From the NCBI GenBank assembly GCA_021732215.1, contig JAKFVL010000006.1:62001-126000 (forward strand): a DNA stretch of 64,000 nucleotides, read 5' to 3'. A program made the position numbers and the translations under genes. The notes below the pieces were generated by a model. The model was not told the origin of the DNA. It saw nothing but the letters and a program-made list of their open reading frames with translations, and did no database searches. Source of the stretch: Hyphomicrobiales bacterium (GTDB taxonomy: Bacteria; Pseudomonadota; Alphaproteobacteria; Rhizobiales; Xanthobacteraceae). This document shows, piece after piece, positions 29,234 to 38,247 of the stretch; positions within the stretch are counted from its first letter, which is position 1; each line of letters begins with the position of its first letter.

Positions 29234-31165
29234 GTGAATTTCAGAACGATATTTGTTGCAGGTCTGCTTCTTACGCCGGTCCCTGCCTACTCTCAAAATT
29301 TCAATCAGTTTGTCGCTTTCGGCGATAGCTCCGTCGATTCCGGCTGGTTTCGCTACAGCACGATCGGAAGTCCGTTCTTTGATGCCAGGATCGCAGCGGC
29401 TGTCGCCAATGGCGCGACCGGCGGCTGGGCAGGGCCTGCGGTTGTGAATCCGCAATTGCTTTCTGCGCGGTTTGGACTTCTGGCCGATCCGGCGAACAGG
29501 CCTGGCGGTGGTACGAACTACGCGATCGGCGGCGGCTTGATCGCCCAGTTCAACGGGATCGGAAATAACATTGCAACGGCTGCGGGATCGGCCGCCGCGG
29601 ATACCCAGATCAACAACTATCTGGCATCCAATGGAGGGCGCGCGAACCCAAACGCATTGTATGTGTTCAGTTCAGGGGGCAACGACGTTCGTTTCGCTAA
29701 CGATCCGGCGAACGGCTTTCTGACCGACGCCGCACGGCAAGCCTTTATCGCGGGTCAAATCGCCCGAGCAACAACGTCGATCCAGAGATTACAGGCCGCC
29801 GGCGCAAGAAATATCGTCGTGTACAACAGCTACGGTGCCTCGACGACCAATGCGTTCTCAAACCTCTGGCCATCCCTATCCCAGGCTGGAGTGAACTTCA
29901 TTCCAGCCGACATTTTCTCTGTGACCGCATTCGTGCGCGCGAACCCAGCCCGTTTTGGTTTCACGCCTGCGACTGTGCTTCCCGGAGTCGTGGGAGCAGG
30001 AACGGGTTCGGCGTGTGTGACGGCCCTGGGTTCACCTCCCACAACGAGCGGCTGGGGTCTGGTCTGCGCAAATACGACTACGCCCACCAACCAGTTTGCC
30101 TATCTGCGCTCCGCCGATGCGCAGCAGACCAGCCTGTTCGCAGACGACTTGCATCTGTCGCAGGCGGGCCACCGCATCGTCTCGGACTATGTCTACAGCC
30201 TGATCGTGGCCCCCAGCCAAATCTCGTTCCTCGCCGAAAATGCGATCCAGTTTCGCCGCGGCATCACGGGCGGTATTCAGGACCAGATCGATGTGTCGCA
30301 GCGGCGGCGCGTGTCCGGATTCAATGTCTGGTTTAATGGCGATGTGTCGTCGCTGAGACTGAACAACAGCTCCAACGGTTTTCCTAGCGATCCGAGTACG
30401 CCGGTATCCGGCACGCTCGGCGTGAACTACACGTTCGCGAACAGTTTCCTGCTCGGCGGCGCAATAACGGTCGGATCGCAAGACCCGAGCTTCTCGTCAG
30501 GCGGTGGATTCAAGGAGCGGGAAGTCGCAGGAAGCCTCTACGGTGCCATGCGCGCCGGCCCGGTCTGGGGCAATGCCATCCTGACCTATGGTTACATCGA
30601 TTTCGACGTGAACCGGATCGTGCCGATCGGCATCAGCTTCGACAGCAACAATGCGAAGACCCACGGCGGCAATGCGTCGTTCGCCGCGCTCGCGGGCTAT
30701 GATTTCAAGTTCGGAGCCTTCACCGTCGCCCCGGTCGCCGGAGTCGAAATCCAGTCGGTGCGGGTCAATTCATTCGCCGAGACTGGCGCTTTCACCAATC
30801 TGGCGTTTTCGAACATCGGACGCGAATCGATCGTCAGCGCGTTGGGCGTGCGGGCGTCACTGGACTACGGAGTCTGGCGGCCGTTCGTCCAGGCGACCTG
30901 GAACCACGAGATCGAGAACACACGAAACCGGACGGTTACAGCGACCCTGTTGTCGACTGCTGCCCCGAGCTACTCGCTGCCGATCGTTCAGTTTGGCCGG
31001 GACTGGGCCAGTGCGACGGCTGGAACTACGCTCGATCTCGGCAGCGGACTAACTGGCATTGCCGCTATCACTGGCCAGCTCGGCCAAAACAGAGTGACCA
31101 ACTACGGCGGTCGCTTCGGTCTGAACTACGCTTTTGGTCCGGCTTCACCTCCAGCCAAGCTCTGA
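29234..31165 (+). CDS. GDSL/SGNH-esterase autotransporter
   Basis: 643 aa from a GTG at 29234 (TGGGGG upstream), giving signal peptide VNFRTIFVAGLLLTPVPAYSQ; the longer open frame has no exported N-terminus. The passenger is an SGNH esterase: block I FGDSSVDSG (nucleophile Ser), block III SGGNDVR, block V DDLHLSQAGH (Asp-His). The last ~270 residues form an autotransporter beta-barrel (alternating aromatic strands, GLNYAFG at the end), with a slightly extended Leu/Pro/Lys tail after it. It resembles EstA/lipase autotransporters that hydrolyse esters or lipids at the cell surface. A terminator follows. Confidence 0.92.
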   Translation: MNFRTIFVAGLLLTPVPAYSQNFNQFVAFGDSSVDSGWFRYSTIGSPFFDARIAAAVANGATGGWAGPAVVNPQLLSARFGLLADPANRPGGGTNYAIGGGLIAQFNGIGNNIATAAGSAAADTQINNYLASNGGRANPNALYVFSSGGNDVRFANDPANGFLTDAARQAFIAGQIARATTSIQRLQAAGARNIVVYNSYGASTTNAFSNLWPSLSQAGVNFIPADIFSVTAFVRANPARFGFTPATVLPGVVGAGTGSACVTALGSPPTTSGWGLVCANTTTPTNQFAYLRSADAQQTSLFADDLHLSQAGHRIVSDYVYSLIVAPSQISFLAENAIQFRRGITGGIQDQIDVSQRRRVSGFNVWFNGDVSSLRLNNSSNGFPSDPSTPVSGTLGVNYTFANSFLLGGAITVGSQDPSFSSGGGFKEREVAGSLYGAMRAGPVWGNAILTYGYIDFDVNRIVPIGISFDSNNAKTHGGNASFAALAGYDFKFGAFTVAPVAGVEIQSVRVNSFAETGAFTNLAFSNIGRESIVSALGVRASLDYGVWRPFVQATWNHEIENTRNRTVTATLLSTAAPSYSLPIVQFGRDWASATAGTTLDLGSGLTGIAAITGQLGQNRVTNYGGRFGLNYAFGPASPPAKL

Positions 31166-31189
31166 GCCATCGGTCTGTTCAGATGCGAG

Positions 31190-31220
31190 ACGGCGGCCAT
31201 GAGGCCGCCGTTTTATTTTT
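31190..31220 (+). terminator. Rho-independent terminator of the autotransporter
   Basis: A 9-bp stem ACGGCGGCC/GGCCGCCGT with a 4-nt loop ATGA, followed by TTTATTTTT, 24 bp after the stop codon. Confidence 0.9.
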
Positions 31221-31224
31221 CCGC

Positions 31225-31336
31225 GTCATTCCGGGGCGCGAGCAATTGCGAGCGAGCCCGGAATCCATCGCCGCATATTCTGAATTTGTTGAGATATGGA
31301 TTCCGGGTTCGTCGCTCCGCGACGCCCCGGAATGAC
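31225..31336. repeat. Repeat family A, copy 3 (perfect ends)
   Basis: The cleanest copy: 14-bp ends GTCATTCCGGGGCG and CGCCCCGGAATGAC are perfect inverted repeats, with inner copies of GAATCCAT/ATGGATTCC. It ends 3 bp before the ligD stop codon. Confidence 0.85.
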
Positions 31337-31339
31337 GGC

Positions 31340-34066
31340 TTATGACAGCTTCCTGATCGCCGCCTTCAGCGATGACGCGGCCTTGTCGTAATCCGCCCAC
31401 GCCTTGCTGCGCCTGAGCAAGGCGGGCGTGGTGCGGATGGTGAAAGCCTGCGGATCGAGACCCTTCTTCACTTGCGCCCAGGTCACCGGCATCGAGACGG
31501 GAGCGCCCTCCCGCGCACGCGGTGACAGCGGCGCAACGGCGGTGGATTTGCGATCGTTGCGCAGATAGTCGAGGAAAATCTTTCCCGCGCGCGCGGCCTT
31601 TGACATCTTGATGAGGTAACGATCCGGACTGTCGGCGGCCATCCGCGCGCAGATGGTTTGCGCGAAGCGCTTTGCTTCCGGCCATGTCACGCGATCGCGC
31701 GCGCCGTGCAACAGCGGCGTCACCACATGCAGCCCCTTGCCGCCGGTGGTCTTGCAGAAGGTGGCGAGGCCGACCGCCTCCAGCCGCTCCTTCATCTGCC
31801 TTGCCGTCGCGATCACGTCAGCGAACGTGACATCCAGCGCGGGATCGAGATCGAACACCAGCCGTCCGGGTATCGTTGGCTCATCCGGCGCGCAATTCCA
31901 CGGATGCAATTCGAGGCCGCCGCTCTGGGCGACCGCGATCAGTCCTTCGATGCGATCGATCTGCAGATACGGCTTCTTGTCGTCGGAGATGTTCACTTCA
32001 CCGAGAAACTCGGACTTTCCCGGCATGGCATGCCGCTGGAAGAAAACCTCGGCCTCGATGCCGTCCGGCGCGCGCACGATCGAACACGGGCGGCCTTTGA
32101 GGTGCGGCAGCATCCAGTCGCCAACCGCTTCAAGGTACTGTGCGAGATCGAGCTTGGTGACGGGTTTGCCGTCGTCGCCATCGGGCCACAGCGCCTTGTC
32201 CGGATGGGAGATGGTCACGTCCATCACGGCGGCCGGCTTCGAGGAACGCGAACCGCCGCGTGCCGCCCTGTACTTCGCTGCGCGTGCGGCGGCACGGTCG
32301 CTTGATGCGCTGGTTCTTTTTGCGAGGGCGGGTGCAGCCTTCGCTGTGATCTCGGCGCTGACCTCGCGCGCCGGCTTGTCGCTGCGCAGGCCTTTGAAGG
32401 CGGCCTGCCGCACCATGCCATCGGCGGTGAAGCCGGCGAATTCGATTTCGGCGACGAGCACCGGCTTGAGCCAATGCACGTCCTTGCCGCCGTCCGGTGC
32501 GTTCTTGCCGGAGAACGGACTCTTCGTTGCTGCCGCGGCTTTCAATGCCGGCATGATGCGGTTGACGACGTCGCGGCCGTAACCGGTGCCGACGATGCCG
32601 GTGTAGACGAAGTCCTTGCCCTTGCTGACGCCGACCATCAGCGAGCGGAACTTGCCGTTGGTGGTTTTCCAGCCGCCGACCACCACCTCGTGGCCCGGCC
32701 GGCTCTTGATCCGGACCCAGTTGCCACTGCGGCCGGAGCGATAGGGCGCGTCGGTGCGTTTGGAAATGATGCCTTCGAGGTCCGCTTGAGTTGCCGATTG
32801 CAGAACCGCATCGCCGTCGGCATCGAAATGTTCGGCATAGCGGATCAGCGATCCTTTTGATCGCGCATGTTTTGTGATGAGCGCCTGCAGGCGCAGTTTG
32901 CGCTCCAGCAGCGTGAGCGGGCGCAAATCTTCGCCGTTCGCGAACAGCAGATCGAATGCGAAGAACACCAGACCTCCAGTGTTCTCGTTGGCGAGTGCGG
33001 CCTGCATCGCGGAGAAATCCGGATTGCCGTTGCCGTCGAGCGCGACGATCTCGCCATCGATCAGCGAATTTGGAAGTTTCGCCGCAGCGTCGGCGATCTT
33101 CTGAAACTTTCCGGTCCAGTCGAGGCCGGTGCGTGTACGCAGGGCAACCTTGCCGTTCTCGATGCGCATCTGCACGCGATAGCCGTCGAACTTGATCTCA
33201 TGCACCCAGCCTTCACTTGACGGCGGCCTCGCTGCGGTTTCGCACAATTGAGGCGCAACGAACGGCGGCATGTCGGCCTTGATCGGGCGGCCTTTTGGTT
33301 TAGCTCGGGCTTTTGCAGGCGGCGGCTTCACCGCTGCCTTGCTTGTCCCCGCAACCTTTGCAGCGTTGACGGATGTCAGCTTCGAACGTTTCGCCCGCGC
33401 GTCTGCCGCCGCGCCCTTGTTGGAATTCCAGACCGCGGCGGCGCCTGCGGTCTGCTTGCTCATCATGAACGGTTTTGGTGGCTTGCCCTTGCCGGCGGCG
33501 ATCTCCTCAAGCGTGCGGCCCGATGCGACCGAGCGATCGTTCTCCAGCACCGCCTCGTCGCTGCCAGGCTCCGCATACTCGTCGCGATGCTTGATCAGCA
33601 GCCAATTGGTGCGCTTGCCGCCGTTGCGGTCGTGCTTCATCCGCACCAGCACCCATTCACCCTTCAGCTTCTCGCCCAGCAGCGCGAATTTGAGGTCGCC
33701 CTTGGCGATGCCCTTCTCCGCGTCGTCTGTCAGCCAGTAGCCGCGATCCCAAATCTGGACGGTGCCACCGCCATACTGGCCCTTGGGAATGATGCCTTCG
33801 AAGTCGCCGTAATCGAGCGGATGATATTCGACCTCGACGGCAAGCCGCTTCTGCTCCGGATCGAGCGAGGGGCCGCGCGTCACCGCCCACGACTTGAACA
33901 CGCCGTCCATCTCGAGACGAAGATCCCAATGCAGCCGCGTGGCGTCGTGCATCTGGATCACGAAACGCGGCAGCCGCGATTTCGCCACGCGAGCTTTGCC
34001 GCTCGGCTCGGCCGTCTTGGTGAAGTCGCGTTTCGTGCGATAGGGGGTGAGATTGTCGGATGCCAT
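31340..34066 (-). CDS. ligD: Multifunctional ATP-dependent DNA ligase LigD (NHEJ)
   Basis: 908 aa. The order is: 3'-phosphoesterase domain (about 15-180; [29 protein letters not shown]), a Lys/Ala-rich linker, ATP-dependent ligase domain (about 285-590; adenylated Lys in [28 protein letters not shown]), and a C-terminal primase-like polymerase domain (about 625-908; [17 protein letters not shown]). It processes and seals double-strand breaks held by Ku. ku lies just upstream on the same strand, separated by a 63-aa gene. Confidence 0.97.
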   Translation of the reverse strand: MASDNLTPYRTKRDFTKTAEPSGKARVAKSRLPRFVIQMHDATRLHWDLRLEMDGVFKSWAVTRGPSLDPEQKRLAVEVEYHPLDYGDFEGIIPKGQYGGGTVQIWDRGYWLTDDAEKGIAKGDLKFALLGEKLKGEWVLVRMKHDRNGGKRTNWLLIKHRDEYAEPGSDEAVLENDRSVASGRTLEEIAAGKGKPPKPFMMSKQTAGAAAVWNSNKGAAADARAKRSKLTSVNAAKVAGTSKAAVKPPPAKARAKPKGRPIKADMPPFVAPQLCETAARPPSSEGWVHEIKFDGYRVQMRIENGKVALRTRTGLDWTGKFQKIADAAAKLPNSLIDGEIVALDGNGNPDFSAMQAALANENTGGLVFFAFDLLFANGEDLRPLTLLERKLRLQALITKHARSKGSLIRYAEHFDADGDAVLQSATQADLEGIISKRTDAPYRSGRSGNWVRIKSRPGHEVVVGGWKTTNGKFRSLMVGVSKGKDFVYTGIVGTGYGRDVVNRIMPALKAAAATKSPFSGKNAPDGGKDVHWLKPVLVAEIEFAGFTADGMVRQAAFKGLRSDKPAREVSAEITAKAAPALAKRTSASSDRAAARAAKYRAARGGSRSSKPAAVMDVTISHPDKALWPDGDDGKPVTKLDLAQYLEAVGDWMLPHLKGRPCSIVRAPDGIEAEVFFQRHAMPGKSEFLGEVNISDDKKPYLQIDRIEGLIAVAQSGGLELHPWNCAPDEPTIPGRLVFDLDPALDVTFADVIATARQMKERLEAVGLATFCKTTGGKGLHVVTPLLHGARDRVTWPEAKRFAQTICARMAADSPDRYLIKMSKAARAGKIFLDYLRNDRKSTAVAPLSPRAREGAPVSMPVTWAQVKKGLDPQAFTIRTTPALLRRSKAWADYDKAASSLKAAIRKLS

Positions 34067-34087
34067 CGTGATCCCGATGTTTCCGGT

Positions 34088-34279
34088 TTATGCCTTGCCG
34101 GTCTTGAGCACGCTCTTCTTCAACGCATCCTTCAGGTCGAGCGGCACGCCGTGCTTCTTCAACAGGTCGGCAAAGGCTTCGTCGGCGAGGTCCTGCAGCG
34201 TCGCCATCCGGTCGCGGCCGAGTTGCGTCAACGCACTCATCGTCTCGTCATCGAAAGCGATCAGCTTGCGCGGCGCCAC
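34088..34279 (-). CDS. Small conserved protein between ku and ligD
   Basis: 63 aa: basic ends, a middle predicted as helical (LTQLGRDRMATLQDLADEAFADLLKKHG). The pattern of a short strand (KLIAFDDET) followed by two helices resembles a ribbon-helix-helix protein, but this is a guess from shape. It is spaced 5 bp from the ku stop and about 20 bp from ligD, so the three are likely one transcript. From memory, similar small genes accompany NHEJ loci in Bradyrhizobium relatives. No function is assigned. Confidence 0.75.
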   Translation of the reverse strand: MAPRKLIAFDDETMSALTQLGRDRMATLQDLADEAFADLLKKHGVPLDLKDALKKSVLKTGKA

Positions 34280-34284
34280 GTCGA

Positions 34285-35274
34285 TCAGCCGGCTTTCTTC
34301 CTGGCGGCGGTGGCGCGGGCAGGCCGCTTCGCGGTCTTCTCAGGCTTAGCGGTTGTTTTGGCTGCTGCCTTGTCACCTTTGCCTGCAATAGCGAACAGCA
34401 TCTCGCGCTGGCCTTCGGCGCGCTTCTTGGCCTTGCCGGCCTTCTTCGCTGACGCGGTTTCCTTTGCCGGTGCGGACTCTTTCGACACAGGCGCGGCCTT
34501 GCCGCCCTTCAGACTCTGGCGCAGCGCATCCATCAGGTTGATGACGTTGCCTTCGGTCTTCACCTTGGCTTTGGCGATCGGGTGGCCAGCCTGCTTCTGG
34601 TTGATCAGCTCGATCAGCGCGGCTTCATAATGATCTTCGAACTTCGCCGGTTCGAAGTGACCCGACTTCTGATCGACGATGTGCCTGGCGAGGTCGAGCA
34701 TATCCTTGGTGATCTTCACGTCCTGGATGTCGTCGAAGTAGTCGTCCGCCGCGCGGACTTCGTACGGATAGCGCAGCAGCAGTCCGACCAGACCCTTGCC
34801 GCGGGCTTCGAGCGCGACAACGTGTTCGCGATTGGTCAGCACGAGGCGCGCCAGAGCGACCTTGCCGGTAGTGCGAATGGTGTCGCGGATCACGGCGTAG
34901 GCGTCGTGGCCGACCTTGCCGTCCGGTACGATGTAATAGGGCCGCACGACGTAAAGATCGTCGATCTCGGTACGGGGCACGAACTGGTCGATATCGATGG
35001 TGTGGTTGGAGTCGAGCGCGATGTTGTCGAGCTCGTCCTTGGTCACCTCGATGTAGCTGTCGGTATCGACCTTGTAGCCCTTGACGATGTCCTCGTTGTC
35101 GACGTCCTCGCCGGTCTCGGCGTCGACCCGCTGATACTTGATGCGATTGCCGGTGCGCTTGTTGATCTGGTTGAACGAAACCTTGTCGGCCTCGGAGGTC
35201 GCGGGAAACAGGGCGACGGGGCAAGTCACAAGCGAAAGGCGCAAAAAGCCCTTCCAATTCGCACGCGGGGCCAT
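34285..35274 (-). CDS. ku: Non-homologous end-joining protein Ku
   Basis: 329 aa from the ATG at 35274 (MAPRANWKGFLRLSLV); an upstream ATG at 35316 adds an unlikely hydrophobic tail. The Ku core covers about residues 1-235 (CPVALFPATSEADKVSFNQINK, EVTKDELDNIALDSNHTIDI, YYIVPDGKVGHDAYAVIRD). The C-terminus is Lys/Ala-rich, as in other bacterial Ku proteins that use such tails to bind DNA. It dimerises on DNA ends and recruits LigD. Confidence 0.97.
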   Translation of the reverse strand: MAPRANWKGFLRLSLVTCPVALFPATSEADKVSFNQINKRTGNRIKYQRVDAETGEDVDNEDIVKGYKVDTDSYIEVTKDELDNIALDSNHTIDIDQFVPRTEIDDLYVVRPYYIVPDGKVGHDAYAVIRDTIRTTGKVALARLVLTNREHVVALEARGKGLVGLLLRYPYEVRAADDYFDDIQDVKITKDMLDLARHIVDQKSGHFEPAKFEDHYEAALIELINQKQAGHPIAKAKVKTEGNVINLMDALRQSLKGGKAAPVSKESAPAKETASAKKAGKAKKRAEGQREMLFAIAGKGDKAAAKTTAKPEKTAKRPARATAARKKAG

Positions 35275-35444
35275 CGAAAACTCCAGATACAACAAAACAA
35301 GAATGATCGAGATCATATCACGGAGAATGTCTTTCTCCGAGTCGCGATCATGGTAAACGCTTCAGCCGCGCTTGTGGTTGCATCGCTTGCAGCCACGACC
35401 GATTGCGATGGTCGTGCGCCGTTCTGGATGTGTTCTGGAGAGCG

Positions 35445-36458
35445 TCAAGTTCCGCGACCGTTTGCCCCGATCGCGTTGCTCGGCGTGCGGCGGTCGGTGA
35501 TCTGCTGCCCGAACAGCGAGCCGATCAGTTCGACCGCGACCCGCGCGGTGCATCCACGCTCGTCGAGGAACGGATTGAGCTCCACCACATCGACCGAGTG
35601 CACCAGGCCTGAATCGTGCAGCAGCTCCATGATGAGATGCGCTTCGCGATAGGTTGCGCCACCCTGCACGGTTGTTCCGACGCCGGGCGCGAGGCCGGGA
35701 TCGAGAAAATCCACGTCGAAGCTGAGATGCAGCACGCCGTTGCGGGCGTGGACGCGCTCGATGACCTGCTTGATCAGAACCCCGACGCCGAACTCGTCGA
35801 TCTGGCGCATGTCGGCAAGCGCGATCTGACGTTGGCGCACCAGCGCTTTCTCCAGCGGATCGATCGAGCGGATGCCGAACAGATCGAGCTGAGTGGGTGA
35901 TATGGTGGCGCGGGGTTCGGCATTGCCGAGCAGTCCGTCGAGGCCTGGCTCGCCGCAGAGAAACGCGGCCGCCATGCCATGCATGTTGCCGGTCAGGGTC
36001 GTGGCGGGTGTGTTGTAGTCGGCGTGGGCATCGAGCCACAGCACGAACAGTTCGCGGCCCTTCGCCTGCCAGTGGCGGGCAACGCCGTTGATCGAGCCCA
36101 TGGCGAGGCTGTGGTCGCCGCCGAGAAAAATCGGCGTCGCGCCCGATTGCGCCAGTTGGTAGGCGTGCGGGCTGATGGCGCGAACCCATTTCTGGATGTC
36201 GCGGTAATGTTTCGCATTTGCCGGCGGCGTGTCGTCGGCTGACGTGCAATCCGCGATCGACAGGTTGCCGTGATCCTCCACGGCAATGCCGAGCGTCTCC
36301 AGCACGGCGCCGAGGCCAGCGGTGCGCATCGCATCCGGCCCCATCAGAGTACCGCGTTGCGAGGCGCCGATATCGACCGGAATGCCGAGCAACGCAACGC
36401 GCTTGCCTGGGTTTTTGTTATTCCCGCTCACGGTCACCTCGCTTTTTCTCGGCATCAT
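35445..36458 (-). CDS. rocF: Arginase (ureohydrolase family)
   Basis: 337 aa from the ATG at 36458 (or 36455). The dimanganese motifs are GGDHSLAMGS, DAHADYNTPATT (with GNMHGM as arginase-type substrate loop) and SFDVDFLDPGLAPGVGTT. NMHGM and the overall spacing favour arginase over agmatinase. It converts arginine to ornithine and urea for nitrogen use. It is transcribed away from ku across a gap of about 170 bp, and no Lrp-type regulator is adjacent. Confidence 0.93.
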   Translation of the reverse strand: MMPRKSEVTVSGNNKNPGKRVALLGIPVDIGASQRGTLMGPDAMRTAGLGAVLETLGIAVEDHGNLSIADCTSADDTPPANAKHYRDIQKWVRAISPHAYQLAQSGATPIFLGGDHSLAMGSINGVARHWQAKGRELFVLWLDAHADYNTPATTLTGNMHGMAAAFLCGEPGLDGLLGNAEPRATISPTQLDLFGIRSIDPLEKALVRQRQIALADMRQIDEFGVGVLIKQVIERVHARNGVLHLSFDVDFLDPGLAPGVGTTVQGGATYREAHLIMELLHDSGLVHSVDVVELNPFLDERGCTARVAVELIGSLFGQQITDRRTPSNAIGANGRGT

Positions 36459-36485
36459 AACATGGTCAGATCGGGCTAGCCGCGC

Positions 36486-36516
36486 AAAGAAAAAGGCCCG
36501 GCAGTTACCGGGCCTT
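36486..36516 (-). terminator. Rho-independent terminator of the 42-aa ORF
   Basis: A perfect 9-bp stem AAGGCCCGG/CCGGGCCTT (36493-36501 and 36508-36516) with a 6-nt loop. Read on the minus strand it is followed by TTTTTCTTT. It lies 25 bp after the stop of the small ORF at 36541. Confidence 0.88.
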
Positions 36517-36540
36517 CCTGTCGCAGTTGATGGCTGCGTA

Positions 36541-36669
36541 TTACTTCTGCTGTTCGCCCGGCTTTTGCTCGGTCTTGTTGTCCTGATTCTGCTGCGGCGC
36601 AGGCTTCACATTGCTGTCCGGTGCAACGGGCTTCGTCGTATCGGCTGCAACTGTGGGCGAATTGGACAT
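36541..36669 (-). CDS. Small hydrophilic 42-aa protein
   Basis: A short ORF from an ATG at 36669 with AAAGGA about 8 nt upstream, and a strong terminator 25 bp after its TAA. The protein is rich in Pro, Gln, Lys, Asn and Asp (ends QDNKTEQKPGEQQK), has no cysteine, aromatic residue or hydrophobic segment, and is expected to be disordered. I do not recognise a family. The compact promoter-sized leader, ribosome site and terminator together argue that it is a real monocistronic gene. Confidence 0.68.
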   Translation of the reverse strand: MSNSPTVAADTTKPVAPDSNVKPAPQQNQDNKTEQKPGEQQK

Positions 36670-36824
36670 GAGTTATTCCTTTAAGACCGGCCTGAAAGGA
36701 TATTCAGACACTCCATGGAGATGGCTACCGCAGCATTGATTACAAGCGCGTGAGATCAAGATAAGCCGATGGTTGCGCAAAGATAACGTTGGCTATTGTT
36801 GCATATTGAGCGCATGATCGATCG

Positions 36825-37115
36825 ATGTTCGATTACAGCGCGGACGCAGAGTTGTTTCCGAGGCGCTCCGGACTTAAAGCACGCAATAAACTCGTATACC
36901 GGCGCTTTTCGCGCGCGGCGGATGCGATTGCGTTCGCTATCGAGACATTGACGCCCGATATGCTTCACGGCGCGTATCTCGAAGTGAACGAAGAACGCTT
37001 CGATGCCAGCCAGATTCGGCTGCTCTATGACGATGCAAACTTCCCCCTGCCGAGGAAGGCGATCCCTGTGAACGCAAGTCCTATAAGCTCAGGTCCGGGA
37101 AACGCGACCCTATGA
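36825..37115 (+). CDS. Conserved hypothetical protein (96 aa)
   Basis: 96 aa starting MFDYSADAELFPRR. The centre (FSRAADAIAFAIETLTPDMLHGAYLEVNEERFDASQIRLLYDDANFPLPRKA) looks like a small alpha/beta domain of a type common in Bradyrhizobium hypothetical proteins. No catalytic motif is seen. Its stop overlaps the next start (ATGA, 37112-37115). It opens a run of five small same-strand genes. Confidence 0.75.
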   Translation: MFDYSADAELFPRRSGLKARNKLVYRRFSRAADAIAFAIETLTPDMLHGAYLEVNEERFDASQIRLLYDDANFPLPRKAIPVNASPISSGPGNATL

Positions 37116-37378
37116 CCGTCCGCTCGCGCCGGGAGACCGTGGTGTTCAGACATTCGTTCCGCATCAAGGGTGTGGATCGCATGCTGCCCGCCGGCTCCTA
37201 CGAGGTCGTGACCGATGAGGAAATGATCGAAGGGCTGTCGTTTGCAAGTTTCCGGCGTATCGCCACCATGATCATGGTGCCGGGTGAGCCGCCGCATCGC
37301 TCGTCGATGGAAATGTTCTCAATCGGCTCGGTCGACCTCGCAGATGCGCAACGCATCGATGCAAGCGCGCCGCTGTGA
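37112..37378 (+). CDS. Conserved hypothetical protein (88 aa)
   Basis: 88 aa, overlapping both neighbours by 4 bp, a strong sign of translational coupling. It starts with VVFRHSFRIKGVDRMLPAGSYEVVTDEEMIEGLSF, a beta-rich pattern that is predicted soluble. I recognise it only as a recurring Bradyrhizobiaceae hypothetical family; function unknown. Confidence 0.75.
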   Translation: MTVRSRRETVVFRHSFRIKGVDRMLPAGSYEVVTDEEMIEGLSFASFRRIATMIMVPGEPPHRSSMEMFSIGSVDLADAQRIDASAPL

Positions 37379-37671
37379 CCGACCACCCGGTCAATCTCGA
37401 CAAGCATCGCGGCATTGCCGCGCAGAAGGCGACCGATATCCGGCGCGTACTGGCCGATGTGGAAGCCAACGCCGCGGCGCTGCGCGAACGGCAACGCGAT
37501 ATCGAAGCGCAGATGATGGCGCTTCCGGCGTCATCCTGGCCCGAGGCCGCGGCGAAAGCCCGCTACGTCCTGAATTTGTACGCGGCCGCGCTCGGACCCG
37601 AAGACACCCGGCACCGTAAACTTGTCACCGCCGTGCTGGACGATCTCGAACGGATGTCAGGTGCGTCATGA
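37375..37671 (+). CDS. Hypothetical coiled-coil protein (98 aa)
   Basis: 98 aa from a GTG at 37375 that overlaps the previous stop (GTGA). Residues 10-50 have heptad-like spacing (AAQKATDIRRVLADVEANAAALRERQRDIEAQM), suggesting a coiled coil; the rest is helical. No known domain is visible. The 4-bp overlap ties it to the previous two genes in one operon. Confidence 0.7.
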   Translation: MTDHPVNLDKHRGIAAQKATDIRRVLADVEANAAALRERQRDIEAQMMALPASSWPEAAAKARYVLNLYAAALGPEDTRHRKLVTAVLDDLERMSGAS

Positions 37672-37753
37672 TGTTTGCTGCCGGTTGCACGGCGGACGCG
37701 GCACTATTTCTCCAACTCATCTCCAGTTCACCCCTGTCACATAAGGATACCCC

Positions 37754-37936
37754 ATGAAAAATCTCTCGCCGCGACACGTCCAGATAGAGGAAGCAGCCCG
37801 CCTTGGCGTTGAGTCCGGCTGGTACAGCACCAAGGTCAGTGGAACGTTCGTCAGCGGACCGCATGTCACCGAGACCGATTGTCTGACGAGGATCGCGGAA
37901 ATCAACCCGCCGCTGGCGGCCAAGCGCAGGTTTTGA
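37754..37936 (+). CDS. Hypothetical protein (60 aa)
   Basis: 60 aa with AAGGA 8 nt before the ATG. The sequence HVQIEEAARLGVESGWYSTKVSGTFVSGPHVTETDCLTRIAEI looks like a compact alpha/beta fold; I recognise no named domain. It follows the three-gene coupled set after 80 bp and precedes the DUF1488 gene by 32 bp. Confidence 0.65.
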   Translation: MKNLSPRHVQIEEAARLGVESGWYSTKVSGTFVSGPHVTETDCLTRIAEINPPLAAKRRF

Positions 37937-37968
37937 ACGCCGATCGCTCCAACAAGGTATTTTCAGCT

Positions 37969-38244
37969 ATGGCGCTGATGCAGGGTGAATACCTGTCCTA
38001 CGATATCGATCGCAGTGTCGTGCTGTTCACGATGCTGGACGGGACCACGGACGTGCCATGCGCGATCAGCACGTCGGCGATGGACGATCTCGACGGGTCG
38101 AAAAGCACCCGCCCCGCGCAGCGTGAGGAGCAGTTCGTCCGGCTGCGTGACCGGATCGAGGCGCGTGCGATCCGCAAGTTTGCGGACGGTGAACTGGAAG
38201 GCCGTCCGCCGGGCATCATCCTGCGCAGCATCGATTTCCGCTGA
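37969..38244 (+). CDS. DUF1488-like protein (91 aa)
   Basis: 91 aa from the ATG at 37969; a further ATG is at 37978. The pattern SYDIDRSVVLFTMLDGTTDVPCAISTSAMDDL, followed by a basic helical part (FVRLRDRIEARAIRKF) and a short strand, matches the DUF1488 family as I recall it. The family's function is unknown. It is the last gene of the small-protein run and converges with the thioesterase gene 3 bp away. Confidence 0.7.
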   Translation: MALMQGEYLSYDIDRSVVLFTMLDGTTDVPCAISTSAMDDLDGSKSTRPAQREEQFVRLRDRIEARAIRKFADGELEGRPPGIILRSIDFR

Positions 38245-38247
38245 TCG

